A stretch of DNA of 44,704 bases from NCBI GenBank assembly GCA_023420895.1, contig JAEZUY010000028.1:1-44704 (forward strand). The letters are read 5' to 3'. Source of the stretch: Bacillota bacterium (GTDB lineage: Bacteria > Bacillota > Clostridia > Tissierellales > Gottschalkiaceae). Position 1 is the first letter of the stretch; every line of letters starts with the position of its first letter. The position numbers were made by a program, and so were the translations under genes. Below are positions 24,976 to 33,145 of the stretch, piece by piece. Below the pieces are notes generated by a model. The model made no database searches. It was not told where the DNA came from and saw only the letters and a list, made by a program, of their open reading frames with translations.

Positions 24976-25881
24976 CATAATACTGTCTATATCTTTATTA
25001 ACTTGTTCAATTAAGTTATCTACCGAAGTGAACTTGACTTCATCTCTCATGAATCTTACAAATTCAACTTCTATATTTTCTCCGTATATGTCCTCATCAA
25101 AATTCAGAAGATGAGTTTCTATAGAAAAGCTGTCTATATCTCCAAATGTCGGATTTTCTCCCACATTTGTAAGACTTTTATGCTCTTTTCCTTTATAGAC
25201 AGTTCTCGTTTCATATACTCCGAATCTTGGCGGCAGATATTTATCATCGCATTTTAGATTGGCTGTGGCAAATCCCATCAGCTTTCCTCTTCCCTTTCCT
25301 CTTACAACTTCTCCTCTTATTGAAAAAGGAACTGCAAGAAGTCTGTTCAGCTCTTTTATTCTGCCTTCTCTTATATATCCTCTTATCAGAGTGCTGCTTA
25401 CAACCTGTCCGCCGTATTCAACAGGATCTATCATATGCACTTCAAAAGGAAATCCTCTGTTCTGAAGATATGAAACATCGCCTTCAGCATTTCTTCCGAA
25501 TCTGAAATTGAAACCGGCGAATATATCTGAAGCTTTCATTTTGTCTATAAGTATTTCTTCTGTAAATTCTTCTCTCGACATATTCTTAAGTTCATCATTG
25601 AACTCTAAGACATACAGTATATCTGCGCCGAGATTTTTCAGCACTTCGCATTTCTGACTGAAGCTCATTATCTTTCCATGGCTTCCTCTGTTTTTCTTGT
25701 TCGTGAGTTTATCGTCAAAAGTTATAACTGCAAGTTTTTTTCCAGTTTCATCTGCTCTTTTTTTAGCTTCATCGAGCAGTTTCTTATGACCGATATGGAC
25801 TCCGTCAAAATTTCCCAATGCGACTACTGTACTCTCGTCAAGAGAGCTTTTATCTTCTATTATAATCATTCTGAGCACCAT
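24958..25881 (-). CDS. ribF: Bifunctional riboflavin kinase / FAD synthetase RibF
   Basis: 307-residue enzyme making FMN and FAD from riboflavin. The N-terminal FMN adenylyltransferase domain has ALGNFDGVHIGHKKLL (about 21-36) and a segment with SSTLIRGYIREG near 160-170. The C-terminal flavokinase domain begins near residue 185, with GRGKLMGFATANL and the metal and phosphate-binding NVGENPTF motif. Two starts are possible: ATG at 25881, six bases after the truB stop, or ATG at 25869 with GGATGGTG six bases upstream. truB-ribF coupling is common in bacteria. Confidence 0.95.
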   Translation of the reverse strand: MVLRMIIIEDKSSLDESTVVALGNFDGVHIGHKKLLDEAKKRADETGKKLAVITFDDKLTNKKNRGSHGKIMSFSQKCEVLKNLGADILYVLEFNDELKNMSREEFTEEILIDKMKASDIFAGFNFRFGRNAEGDVSYLQNRGFPFEVHMIDPVEYGGQVVSSTLIRGYIREGRIKELNRLLAVPFSIRGEVVRGKGRGKLMGFATANLKCDDKYLPPRFGVYETRTVYKGKEHKSLTNVGENPTFGDIDSFSIETHLLNFDEDIYGENIEVEFVRFMRDEVKFTSVDNLIEQVNKDIDSIMFAKDE

Positions 25882-25886
25882 CCGTT

Positions 25887-26798
25887 TTACTTACTGATTA
25901 GAACTTTTTTCATTCTCAATTTTCCGCTCTCGGCTCTTCCAATGCCGATGAACTTTCCTCTGCAGTAGACTCTGATGTTTTTTTCAGAATCTTCCAAACA
26001 GTTTTCATTATCATTATAGCATAACTCCTCCAGCGGTATCTTAACTCCGTTTAAAATTCCATCAAAAAACCTGTCTCCGATTTTCAGTTTTTCCATGTAG
26101 TCAAAAGGATAATCGAGGCTTTTTAAGTAGTTCTCCAGTTCTCCCGTTTCATTAAGATATTCTATTTCTTCTAAAGTCAGGCTGTCACCGAGTCTGAATT
26201 TTCCGACTCTGGTTCTGAGCAGAAAGGACATGTGCCCTACTGTCCCGAGCTCTTCAGCCATATCTTTACAGAGAGTTCTCACATAAGTTCCGCTTGAACA
26301 GTCGACATCGAACAGAAATCCGTCTTCATTAATATTTAATAGACTTAATCTGTAAATGCTGACTTTTCTCTTCTTTCTCTCAACTTCTATTCCCTCTCTT
26401 GCAAGTTCATAGAGTTTCTTTCCTCCGACTTTTTTAGCAGAATACATTGGAGGAATCTGTTCGATTTCCCCTGTAAATTTCTGAAATAGAGATTTTATAT
26501 CTTCTTCAGCCGGAGTTTCAAAATCTTTAACTTCTACAGCACTGCTGTATCTGTCTTCAGTCACAGTTGCCTTTCCTAGTTTCAGTTCAGCTCTGTAGCT
26601 CTTCGATATCTCAGTATCGTTGAAATATTCGGCAACTCGCGTCGCCTTCCCTATACATACAGGGAGCACTCCCGCCGCATTAGGATCAAGAGTGCCTGTA
26701 TGTCCTATTTTCTTTATTCCAGTAACTCTTCTAAGAAATCCTACAACATCATGAGATGTCATATTAGAAGGTTTTAAAACGTTTATAATTCCATCCAT
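25887..26798 (-). CDS. truB: tRNA pseudouridine(55) synthase TruB
   Basis: 303-residue enzyme forming pseudouridine 55 in the T-loop of tRNAs. The catalytic motif HTGTLDPNAAGVLPV contains Asp38. The KxxK-type segment MYSAKKVGGKKLYELAREG and the SSGTYVRTLCKD motif are conserved. The C-terminal PUA-like region ends in GKFIGIGRAESGKL. ATG at 26798 is preceded by AAGGGAAT, which lies in the last codons of the DHH phosphoesterase gene (2-base gap). It belongs to the infB-rbfA-nrnA-truB-ribF run found in many Firmicutes. Confidence 0.97.
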   Translation of the reverse strand: MDGIINVLKPSNMTSHDVVGFLRRVTGIKKIGHTGTLDPNAAGVLPVCIGKATRVAEYFNDTEISKSYRAELKLGKATVTEDRYSSAVEVKDFETPAEEDIKSLFQKFTGEIEQIPPMYSAKKVGGKKLYELAREGIEVERKKRKVSIYRLSLLNINEDGFLFDVDCSSGTYVRTLCKDMAEELGTVGHMSFLLRTRVGKFRLGDSLTLEEIEYLNETGELENYLKSLDYPFDYMEKLKIGDRFFDGILNGVKIPLEELCYNDNENCLEDSEKNIRVYCRGKFIGIGRAESGKLRMKKVLISK

Positions 26799-26800
26799 TT

Positions 26801-27769
26801 TTATTCCCTTGCCGAAATTCTTTTTATTTCATCTTTTGCGTATTCTACAAGTTTCTGAACTATTTCCTCTTTAGGAAGCGTGCTCGCAAATCCTGCCGCT
26901 TTGACATGGCCTCCGCCTCCAAATTCTGAAGCGATTCCTGAAACGTCTGCGTCAGTCTTCGATCTCAGACTTCCCTTATATCCTTTTTCAAGAGGTTTTA
27001 AAAGGATTGATATTTCAACGCCTTCCATATCTCTCAGAAACTCTACCAGCATGTCGCTGTCTCTCACATTAGCTCCGCATCTGTCCAGAATCTCCTGATT
27101 GATTTCAAGGAATACTATCTTTCCTCCTAAAAAAAGCTTCATATTGTCTATAGCTTCTTTCATCAGCTTAGTCGCTGTAACTGAACGGTTCTGATACAGT
27201 TTTGTAGATATCTTGTCTATATCTATTCCTGTATCCAGAAGATCTGCCGCTATTCTATGTGTCTTGCCAGTCGTATTAGAATACTTGAAACTTCCGGTAT
27301 CCGATGTTATTCCAGTATAAAGGCTTTCTGCAATGTCTTTATCGAGCTCTATCCCGAGCTCTTTTAAAAGCTCACCCACTATCTCTGATGTCGATGACGC
27401 ATCAGGTTTGACAAGAGTCAGCTCTCCGTATTCCGGATTAGTTATATGGTGGTCTATGTTTATGACCTTTTTCTCATCTATCTCCATTCCGGCTCTTTCT
27501 AAATCTCCGCAGTCAAGCACGAATACCGTATCGTATTTCTCAGATGATTTTGTGAAAAGTATATTATCAGTTTTTAAGAAAGAATATCTGCCGGGTATCA
27601 TATCCGCGATAGCTATATGAACAGTCTTGTCAGTATATTCTTTCTGAAGTCCGAGACCCAGACCGAGAATAGAGCCTATGCTGTCTCCGTCCGGGCTTAT
27701 ATGAGATACTACCAGTATCTTCTCAGCTTCATCTATTTTCTCTTTTATTCTATTCGCTTTTGTCTTCAT
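26801..27769 (-). CDS. nrnA: DHH-family phosphoesterase NrnA (nanoRNase / pAp phosphatase)
   Basis: 322-residue manganese-dependent phosphoesterase. The DHH domain has HISPDGDS (about 23-30), Asp86 in DCGDLER and the DHH triad at 106-108 (NIDHHITN). The DHHA1 domain near the C-terminus carries the GGGGHVKAAGF substrate-binding motif. NrnA homologues degrade 2-5 nt RNA and dephosphorylate 3'-phosphoadenosine 5'-phosphate. The gene overlaps the end of rbfA by 20 bases, and the ribosome site GAGAGAGA lies inside rbfA. Placement between rbfA and truB is the standard position for this family in Firmicutes. Confidence 0.92.
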   Translation of the reverse strand: MKTKANRIKEKIDEAEKILVVSHISPDGDSIGSILGLGLGLQKEYTDKTVHIAIADMIPGRYSFLKTDNILFTKSSEKYDTVFVLDCGDLERAGMEIDEKKVINIDHHITNPEYGELTLVKPDASSTSEIVGELLKELGIELDKDIAESLYTGITSDTGSFKYSNTTGKTHRIAADLLDTGIDIDKISTKLYQNRSVTATKLMKEAIDNMKLFLGGKIVFLEINQEILDRCGANVRDSDMLVEFLRDMEGVEISILLKPLEKGYKGSLRSKTDADVSGIASEFGGGGHVKAAGFASTLPKEEIVQKLVEYAKDEIKRISARE

Positions 27770-28103
27770 TTATCTCTCTCAGTATATTAGATATTTTCAA
27801 TCCCTCATCCAGAGATTCATCAAGTTCGAATATAGGTTCAGGAGTGTATCTCATCTTGACTCTCTGACCCATTTCTCTTCTTATATATCCTTTAGCGGAA
27901 TTGAGTCCTTCAATAGTGGCCTCTTTTTCTTCCGGACTTCCCATAACTGATATATACATTTTCGCATATCTCAAGTCTTTAGTGACATCAACATGCGTAA
28001 CGCTCGTAACTGGTGATATTCTTGGGTCTTTAATCTCATTCATTATTATAAGACTTACTGCTTTTCTGAGTTCTTCTCCCATACGGTTAAGTCTCTTACT
28101 CAT
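27750..28103 (-). CDS. rbfA: 30S ribosome-binding factor RbfA
   Basis: 117-residue KH-like 16S rRNA processing factor used in small-subunit maturation. It begins MSKRLNRMGEELRKAVS and carries the family segments ISPVTSVTHVDVTKDLRYAKMYI and LREINEDK. ATG at 28103 has AGAGGTGAT four bases upstream. A GTG three codons earlier overlaps that site and is less likely. An 87-base gap with no evident signal separates it from infB. Confidence 0.96.
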   Translation of the reverse strand: MSKRLNRMGEELRKAVSLIIMNEIKDPRISPVTSVTHVDVTKDLRYAKMYISVMGSPEEKEATIEGLNSAKGYIRREMGQRVKMRYTPEPIFELDESLDEGLKISNILREINEDKSE

Positions 28104-28190
28104 TATTATCACCTCTATTTATATTCTTAACTGTATTTTATTCGTTCTGCATTTTATTTTCAGCAATTCTGTGTCTGTTCTTTTTAATTC

Positions 28191-30521
28191 CTATCTTTTT
28201 ATTTCTTCCATGATATAAGCTTCTATAGTGTCTCCCACTTTAACGTCTTTGAATCCGTCTATGCTGAGACCGCCTTCGTAGTTAGTTCCAAGTTCTCTTA
28301 CATCGTCTTTAAATCTTCTAAGCGATGAAAGTTCTCCTTCATAAACTACTACGTCATTTCTTATAAGTCTTATATTTGAATTTCTAGTTATCTTACCGCT
28401 TATAACGTAAACTCCTGCAACTACTGCATTCGGTATTTTGAAAGTATCTCTTACTTCTGCTCTTCCCATGAACACTTCTTTGTATTCAGGCTCAAGCATA
28501 CCTTCTATAGCAGATTTGATATCTTCTATAGCATTGTATATTACTCTGTAAGTTCTAACATCGACTTTTTCAGTTTTTGCAACTTCAAGAGCGTTGTTAG
28601 TAGGTCTTACGTTGAATCCTATTATTATAGCGTTAGATGCTGATGCAAGCATAACGTCTGATTCAGTAATTCCTCCGACACCTTCGTGAATAGGTCTTAC
28701 TTTAACTTCGTCCGTGCTCAGTTTTAGAAGCGACTGCTTAACAGCTTCTATAGTACCCTTAACATCAGACTTGATAACTATATTAAGCTCTTTCACATTT
28801 CCTTCCTGAATTCTGTCGAAAAGGTCGTCAAGCGAAACTTTCTGAGTAGATTTCATCTGCTCATCTCTAAGTCTTATTCTGAATCTGTCAGCTATGCTTC
28901 TGGCCTTCTTGTCATCTTCAACCATGTAAAGTTTAGCGCCTGATTCAGGAACTTCTGAAAGTCCTAATATCTCAACTGGAGTAGACGGTCCGGCTTTTTT
29001 CATATTCTTTCCTTTATCGTCTATCATCGCTCTTATACGTCCTGAAACAGGACCTATTACTACAGCGTCTCCGACCGAAAGAGTTCCTTTTTCTATAAGA
29101 ACTGTCGCAACAGCTCCTCTTCCTTTGTCGAGTTTCGCTTCTATTATAGTTCCAACCGCTTTTCTGTTCGGATTAGCTTTAAGCTCCTGAACTTCAGCTA
29201 CAAGCAGAATCATTTCAAGAAGATCTTCTATACCCTGTCTCTGTTTTGCAGAAACGTTTACAAATATAGTGTCTCCTCCCCAGTCTTCTGAAACTAGTCC
29301 GTACTCAGTAAGTTCCTGCATTACTTTGTCAGGATTTGCAGTCGGCTTGTCTATCTTGTTTACTGCAACTATTATAGGTATCTCTGCCGCTTTTGCGTGG
29401 TTTATCGCTTCAACCGTCTGAGGCATTACACCGTCGTCAGCCGCAACAACAAGTATAGCTATATCTGTTATCTGAGCTCCTCTCGCTCTCATCGATGTGA
29501 ACGCTTCGTGTCCAGGTGTATCCAGGAACACTATTTCTTTTCCGTTTATTTTAACTGTAGAAGCCCCTATATGCTGAGTTATTCCTCCGGCCTCTTTCTT
29601 AATATGGTTAGTCTCTCTTATTGCATCAAGAAGAGATGTCTTACCGTGGTCAACGTGACCCATTACTGTAACTATAGGAGGTCTCTCTTCAAGTCTTACA
29701 TCCTCATCATCTTCATAGTTGTAAGTCTTCTCAAGCATATCTTCAAAGTCTTCAACATCGCTTACTTCTCTTTCAATCTCTACATCATGCTCTGCCGCAA
29801 CTATGGCTGCAGTTTCAAAATCTATCTCTTCGTTAAGAGTAGCCATTACTCCCAGGCTCATCAGATCTTTAATTATGTCAGTAGCTCCTATTTCCAGTCT
29901 TTCAGCAAGATCTTTTATCTGAACGCTGTCAGGAACCTGAACTACTTTTACATCAGTGCTGTTTTCATTATTGTTACCTTTGTTATCGCTTATCGGTCTC
30001 TCCTCCTTGTTTCTCTTCTTCTTGTCCTTTTTTTTCTTTCTAGACGGCTTTTCAAGATTGGCAGGTTTATGTCCTCCCTTTTTATCAGAATTTTTCTGAC
30101 TGCTGTGCTTCTGATTATTGTTTTTCTGATTGCTGTTTCTTTCGCCGTTTTTAGGACTGCTGTCTTTTCTTTCTTTATTGTGTTTATTTTCCTTCTTCGC
30201 ATTATTCTCTTTTTTCTCTTCATTTCTGTCTCTGTTCTGTTTCTGAGAATTCTGAGAATTTCTGCCGCTGTTCTTATTTCTGTTTCTGCTGTTTCTTCTT
30301 CCTTCAGAATTTTTCTTTCCTTCTGAATTCTTCTTTTCATTTTTTCCTTTACTGTCAGATGACTTAGAATCAGAAATAAGCTCTTTTACTGCTTTAGCAT
30401 TTTCTGAATCTATAGTGCTCATATGACTCTTAGCTTCTATTCCCATATCTTTGAGATTTTTAAGAAGCTCTTTTGATGAAATGCCTATTTCTTTTGCTAG
30501 TTCGTGTACTCTAACTTTCAT
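28191..30521 (-). CDS. infB: Translation initiation factor IF-2
   Basis: 776-residue GTPase that delivers initiator tRNA. An N-terminal IF2_N module (about 1-50, VHELAKEIGISSKELL) is followed by a very basic low-complexity linker (about 51-190) rich in Asn, Lys, Ser and Arg, then a second IF2_N module (about 198-250). The G domain has G1 GHVDHGKT at 288-295, DTPGHEAF and NKIDKP. Domains II-IV complete the protein. ATG at 30521 has GGAGGTG upstream. It follows ylxQ with about 88 bases between. Confidence 0.98.
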   Translation of the reverse strand: MKVRVHELAKEIGISSKELLKNLKDMGIEAKSHMSTIDSENAKAVKELISDSKSSDSKGKNEKKNSEGKKNSEGRRNSRNRNKNSGRNSQNSQKQNRDRNEEKKENNAKKENKHNKERKDSSPKNGERNSNQKNNNQKHSSQKNSDKKGGHKPANLEKPSRKKKKDKKKRNKEERPISDNKGNNNENSTDVKVVQVPDSVQIKDLAERLEIGATDIIKDLMSLGVMATLNEEIDFETAAIVAAEHDVEIEREVSDVEDFEDMLEKTYNYEDDEDVRLEERPPIVTVMGHVDHGKTSLLDAIRETNHIKKEAGGITQHIGASTVKINGKEIVFLDTPGHEAFTSMRARGAQITDIAILVVAADDGVMPQTVEAINHAKAAEIPIIVAVNKIDKPTANPDKVMQELTEYGLVSEDWGGDTIFVNVSAKQRQGIEDLLEMILLVAEVQELKANPNRKAVGTIIEAKLDKGRGAVATVLIEKGTLSVGDAVVIGPVSGRIRAMIDDKGKNMKKAGPSTPVEILGLSEVPESGAKLYMVEDDKKARSIADRFRIRLRDEQMKSTQKVSLDDLFDRIQEGNVKELNIVIKSDVKGTIEAVKQSLLKLSTDEVKVRPIHEGVGGITESDVMLASASNAIIIGFNVRPTNNALEVAKTEKVDVRTYRVIYNAIEDIKSAIEGMLEPEYKEVFMGRAEVRDTFKIPNAVVAGVYVISGKITRNSNIRLIRNDVVVYEGELSSLRRFKDDVRELGTNYEGGLSIDGFKDVKVGDTIEAYIMEEIKR

Positions 30522-30609
30522 TTAAACACCTCCACTTGAACCCGCTCATATCAGTTCAGGCCCGGGATTTTTTCGGCACTTTCTAAAACTGGCTGTCCGC
30601 CTCAGTTCT

Positions 30610-30918
30610 CTATCCTCTCTGCTGTTCAACTTTTTTCAGCAGAGCTTCAGAGAATTTTCTGTCGCTGACTGAAATTACAGAAACTGCTTTTTTGCCCAGT
30701 ATATTTCCGAGCTCCTCTTTCGTTCCATACTGAAGGAAAGCTGTCTTTCTGTAATCCGCCATATTTCTGAATTTTTTTACTGTATTTTCAGATGCATCTT
30801 CTGCAACTATCACGAGGCTGGATTTCCTCTTTTTTATATCTATTTCAGCACCGGTCTCTCCTATAGATATGAAACCGGCTTTTTTGCCCATTCCTATGAA
30901 AGAGATTATCTTATCCAT
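30610..30918 (-). CDS. L7Ae-family ribosomal protein-like YlxQ
   Basis: 102-residue L7Ae/L30e/S12e-fold protein of the YlxQ family, probably RNA-binding (kink-turn), function not settled. Motifs: FIGMGKKAGFISIGE at the N-terminus and LVIVAEDASENTVKKF centrally. The frame is open 31 codons further upstream, but that part lies entirely inside ylxR. ATG at 30918 has AGGAAAT upstream, giving an 8-base overlap with ylxR. The nusA-ylxR-ylxQ-infB order is the standard one in Firmicutes. Confidence 0.92.
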   Translation of the reverse strand: MDKIISFIGMGKKAGFISIGETGAEIDIKKRKSSLVIVAEDASENTVKKFRNMADYRKTAFLQYGTKEELGNILGKKAVSVISVSDRKFSEALLKKVEQQRG

Positions 30919-31186
30919 TTTTAATTTCCTCTTCCAGCTTTCTGTAAACTTCTTCAGGGATATTCGTCTGAAGAGCTCTCTGAAGTCTTCTGCTCTTTTC
31001 AGCATTTTCAAAGCATTCTATGTCTTTACAGACATAAGCTCCTCTTCCGTTAGCTTTTCCCTTAAGATCGACTGATATTTCATTTTCTTTATTTTTTACT
31101 ACTCTTACAAGTTCAGATTTCGGTTTCATTTCTCCGCATCCGATGCACTTTCTAAGCGGTATCTTTTTACTTTTCAAAACATTCAC
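30911..31186 (-). CDS. YlxR-family RNA-binding protein (RnpM)
   Basis: 91-residue DUF448 protein with the signature RKCIGCGEMKPKSEL at about 12-26 and GRGAYVC near 48-54. B. subtilis YlxR has been reported to bind the RNase P RNA and modulate its activity (name RnpM). ATG at 31186 lies two bases after nusA, with AGAGGTG directly before it. The C-terminal codons overlap the start of ylxQ. Confidence 0.92.
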   Translation of the reverse strand: MNVLKSKKIPLRKCIGCGEMKPKSELVRVVKNKENEISVDLKGKANGRGAYVCKDIECFENAEKSRRLQRALQTNIPEEVYRKLEEEIKNG

Positions 31187-31188
31187 CT

Positions 31189-32481
31189 CTATAATAGCGG
31201 ATCTTCTGAATCATCAAATACCTTGCATACTTCCGGCGCTTCTTCAGAGTCTGATGATTCCTGATTTTCAGGAAGCTCTTCGTCTTCAGATTTTCCTTCG
31301 TGTTCTTCAAGATACTGAGTCTTGTTTTTTATATCTATCTTCCATCCTGTAAGTTTTGCCGCAAGTCTTGCATTCTGTCCTTCTTTTCCTATAGCTAGTG
31401 AAAGCTGATAGTCCGGAACTACGACTAAAGCCGTATTTTCTTCCTCATTAAGTTCAACTTTAAGCGCTTTAGCAGGACTTAAGCTGTTCTTTATGAAAAC
31501 TTCAGGATCTTTGTCCCATACTATTATGTCTATTTTTTCTCCGCAGAGCTCATCAACTATTGCTCTTACTCTGTTTCCTTTAAATCCTACACATGCTCCT
31601 ACAGGATCTACACCTTTTTCATTCGAGTAAACTGCTATCTTAGTTCTTGAACCGGCTTCTCTTGAAGTGTTGAATATTTCAACAACACCTTCCTGAATTT
31701 CAGGAACTTCAAGTTCGAAAAGTCTTTTAACAAGACCAGGATTAGTTCTCGAAAGAATTATCTGAGGTCCTTTTGAAGTCTTTCTCACTTCGACAACGTA
31801 AACTTTTATTCTGTCTCCGTGTTTGAATTCTTCTCCAGGTATCTGCTCATTCACAGAAAGAGAGCCTTCAAGCTTTCCGAGATTTACAAGAATCCCGTTT
31901 GCATTAGTTCTCTCAACTACACCTGTAAGTATTTCATCTTCTTTTCCTATATAATCTTCGTATATTATATCTCTCTCAGCTTCTTTTATCTTCTGAGTTA
32001 TAACCTGTTTAGAAGTCTGAGCGGCTATTCTTCCGAAGTCTTTAGGAGTTATTTCTATATATAGAGCATCTCCTATTCCGACCTGAGGATCAAGATTTCC
32101 ATCTCTGTCTATAATAAGCTTTATCAGAGCGCTTTTGAAATCGACTATATCTTCAGTTCCTTCTAAATCTTCAAGATCTTCTATATTGAAGTTAGGCGCA
32201 TTTTCAGGTATAAAAACTTTTCCTTCCGCAGCCAGTTCTTCAACCTCGCCCATATTTATTTCAAAAAGATCATCGTCTACAAACTCAACAACGTGTTTTA
32301 CAGAATAAACTTTAACTTCTCCTGTATCTCTGTTCACTCTCACATCAACGTTCTGAGCCGATCCGAAGTTCTTTTTATAACCGGATATGAGCGCCGCTTC
32401 AAGAGCGTCGAGTATTATCTCTTTAGATATACCCTTTTCTTCTTCTATTTCACTAAGAGCTGTTATTAACTCTTTATTCAT
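31189..32481 (-). CDS. nusA: Transcription termination/antitermination factor NusA
   Basis: 430-residue RNA polymerase-associated factor. The N-terminal NusA domain (about 1-125) is followed by S1 (about 132-200), KH1 and KH2 (about 200-345, with VGACVGFKGNRVRAI and SLAIGKEGQNARLAAKLTGW). After KH2 there is only a short, very acidic tail rich in Glu, Asp and Ser. The acidic repeats of enterobacterial NusA are missing, as in most Firmicutes, but an acidic tail of about 45 residues is somewhat longer than usual. ATG at 32481 has GGAGGGAAAG upstream. It follows rimP by about 20 bases. Confidence 0.97.
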   Translation of the reverse strand: MNKELITALSEIEEEKGISKEIILDALEAALISGYKKNFGSAQNVDVRVNRDTGEVKVYSVKHVVEFVDDDLFEINMGEVEELAAEGKVFIPENAPNFNIEDLEDLEGTEDIVDFKSALIKLIIDRDGNLDPQVGIGDALYIEITPKDFGRIAAQTSKQVITQKIKEAERDIIYEDYIGKEDEILTGVVERTNANGILVNLGKLEGSLSVNEQIPGEEFKHGDRIKVYVVEVRKTSKGPQIILSRTNPGLVKRLFELEVPEIQEGVVEIFNTSREAGSRTKIAVYSNEKGVDPVGACVGFKGNRVRAIVDELCGEKIDIIVWDKDPEVFIKNSLSPAKALKVELNEEENTALVVVPDYQLSLAIGKEGQNARLAAKLTGWKIDIKNKTQYLEEHEGKSEDEELPENQESSDSEEAPEVCKVFDDSEDPLL

Positions 32482-32500
32482 TTTACTTTCCCTCCAAAAT

Positions 32501-32962
32501 CTAAAAAATTACCGCAAGGTTTATTTTAGATATATCCTTTCTCTTCAAAATTATTTCTTCATCCGCTTCTTTTATAGTGACTGTATCGTCATCAAAAGCG
32601 ACAAGTTCTCCTACAAAGTTCTTCTTACCGTCTATAGGAGCGTAAGTTCCCACTTCCACAGCCTGTCCTATATTTCTTTCGAAATCTCTGTCCTTTTTAA
32701 AAGGTCTGTCAAGGCCTGGCGATGAAACTTCCAGATAGTAGTTTCCCGGGATTAAATCTTTTTCATCGAGTATCGGATTGATTTCTCTTGTGAATTCCTG
32801 ACAGTCGTCTATTCCTATCCCGCCTTCTTTGGCAAGATAAATTCTGAGAAAGTATGAATCTCTCTCTTTGACATACTCCACATCCACAAGCTCAAGATCC
32901 ATTTCCTCGGCTAACTTTTCTGAAATCTTCTCTACTTCTGATACAATCTGACCTTTCTTCAT
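32501..32962 (-). CDS. rimP: Ribosome maturation factor RimP
   Basis: 153-residue factor for 30S assembly. It carries the conserved LELVDVEYVKE segment and the EVSSPGLDRPFK motif, with the SH3-like C-terminal domain from about residue 90. The frame is open 20 codons further upstream, but ATG at 32962 is preferred because GGAGGTG lies nine bases upstream and RimP proteins begin here. It is the first gene of the long rimP-nusA-...-ribF operon, with a terminator-like hairpin in its leader. Confidence 0.95.
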   Translation of the reverse strand: MKKGQIVSEVEKISEKLAEEMDLELVDVEYVKERDSYFLRIYLAKEGGIGIDDCQEFTREINPILDEKDLIPGNYYLEVSSPGLDRPFKKDRDFERNIGQAVEVGTYAPIDGKKNFVGELVAFDDDTVTIKEADEEIILKRKDISKINLAVIF

Positions 32963-32988
32963 ATTGAAACACCTCCAGTATGTATTTA

Positions 32989-33024
32989 GAAATAAATAAG
33001 AGTGGGCAACAAAATCTCCCACTC
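32989..33024 (-). terminator. Terminator-like hairpin in the rimP leader (candidate attenuator)
   Basis: Minus-strand stem GAGTGGG / CCCACTC (33024-33018 with 33006-33000, loop of 11) followed by TTATTTATTTC. It sits between the rimP promoter and the GGAGGTG site, so it is well placed to attenuate the whole operon. NusA, encoded second, acts on such hairpins, which makes feedback an attractive inference. Confidence 0.6.
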
Positions 33025-33056
33025 CTTCCGATGTTTTCTGTATGTTTTATATTTAC

Positions 33057-33085
33057 ATTCTAACACAGATACTGACAAAAATCAA
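33057..33085 (-). promoter_or_regulatory. Promoter of the rimP-nusA-infB operon
   Basis: Minus-strand TTGATT (33085-33080), a 17-base spacer and TAGAAT (33062-33057) with TGT in front (extended -10). The transcript would begin about 25 bases before the terminator-like hairpin and carry a leader of roughly 85-90 bases. Confidence 0.65.
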
Positions 33086-33102
33086 TCTCAGGCCCGAGTA
33101 TA

Positions 33103-33111
33103 TGCTATAAT
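33103..33111 (+). promoter_or_regulatory. Candidate promoter of the acyltransferase gene
   Basis: Plus-strand extended -10 TGCTATAAT, 34 bases before the GTG start. No good -35 box. It is back-to-back with the rimP promoter. Confidence 0.5.
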
Positions 33112-33145
33112 ATTCTAAGACATTAAAATGAAAGGAGAACGGAAC

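Noticed and set aside
29397..30326. 309-codon plus-strand open frame opposite infB
   Set aside because: No ribosome site, residue composition of a shadow frame (Tyr/Ser/Phe-rich complement of Lys/Arg/Glu codons), and it covers the conserved infB gene.
30919..31011. N-terminal extension of YlxQ to 31011
   Set aside because: This part lies wholly inside ylxR in another frame, and the ATG at 30918 has a ribosome site and matches YlxQ length.
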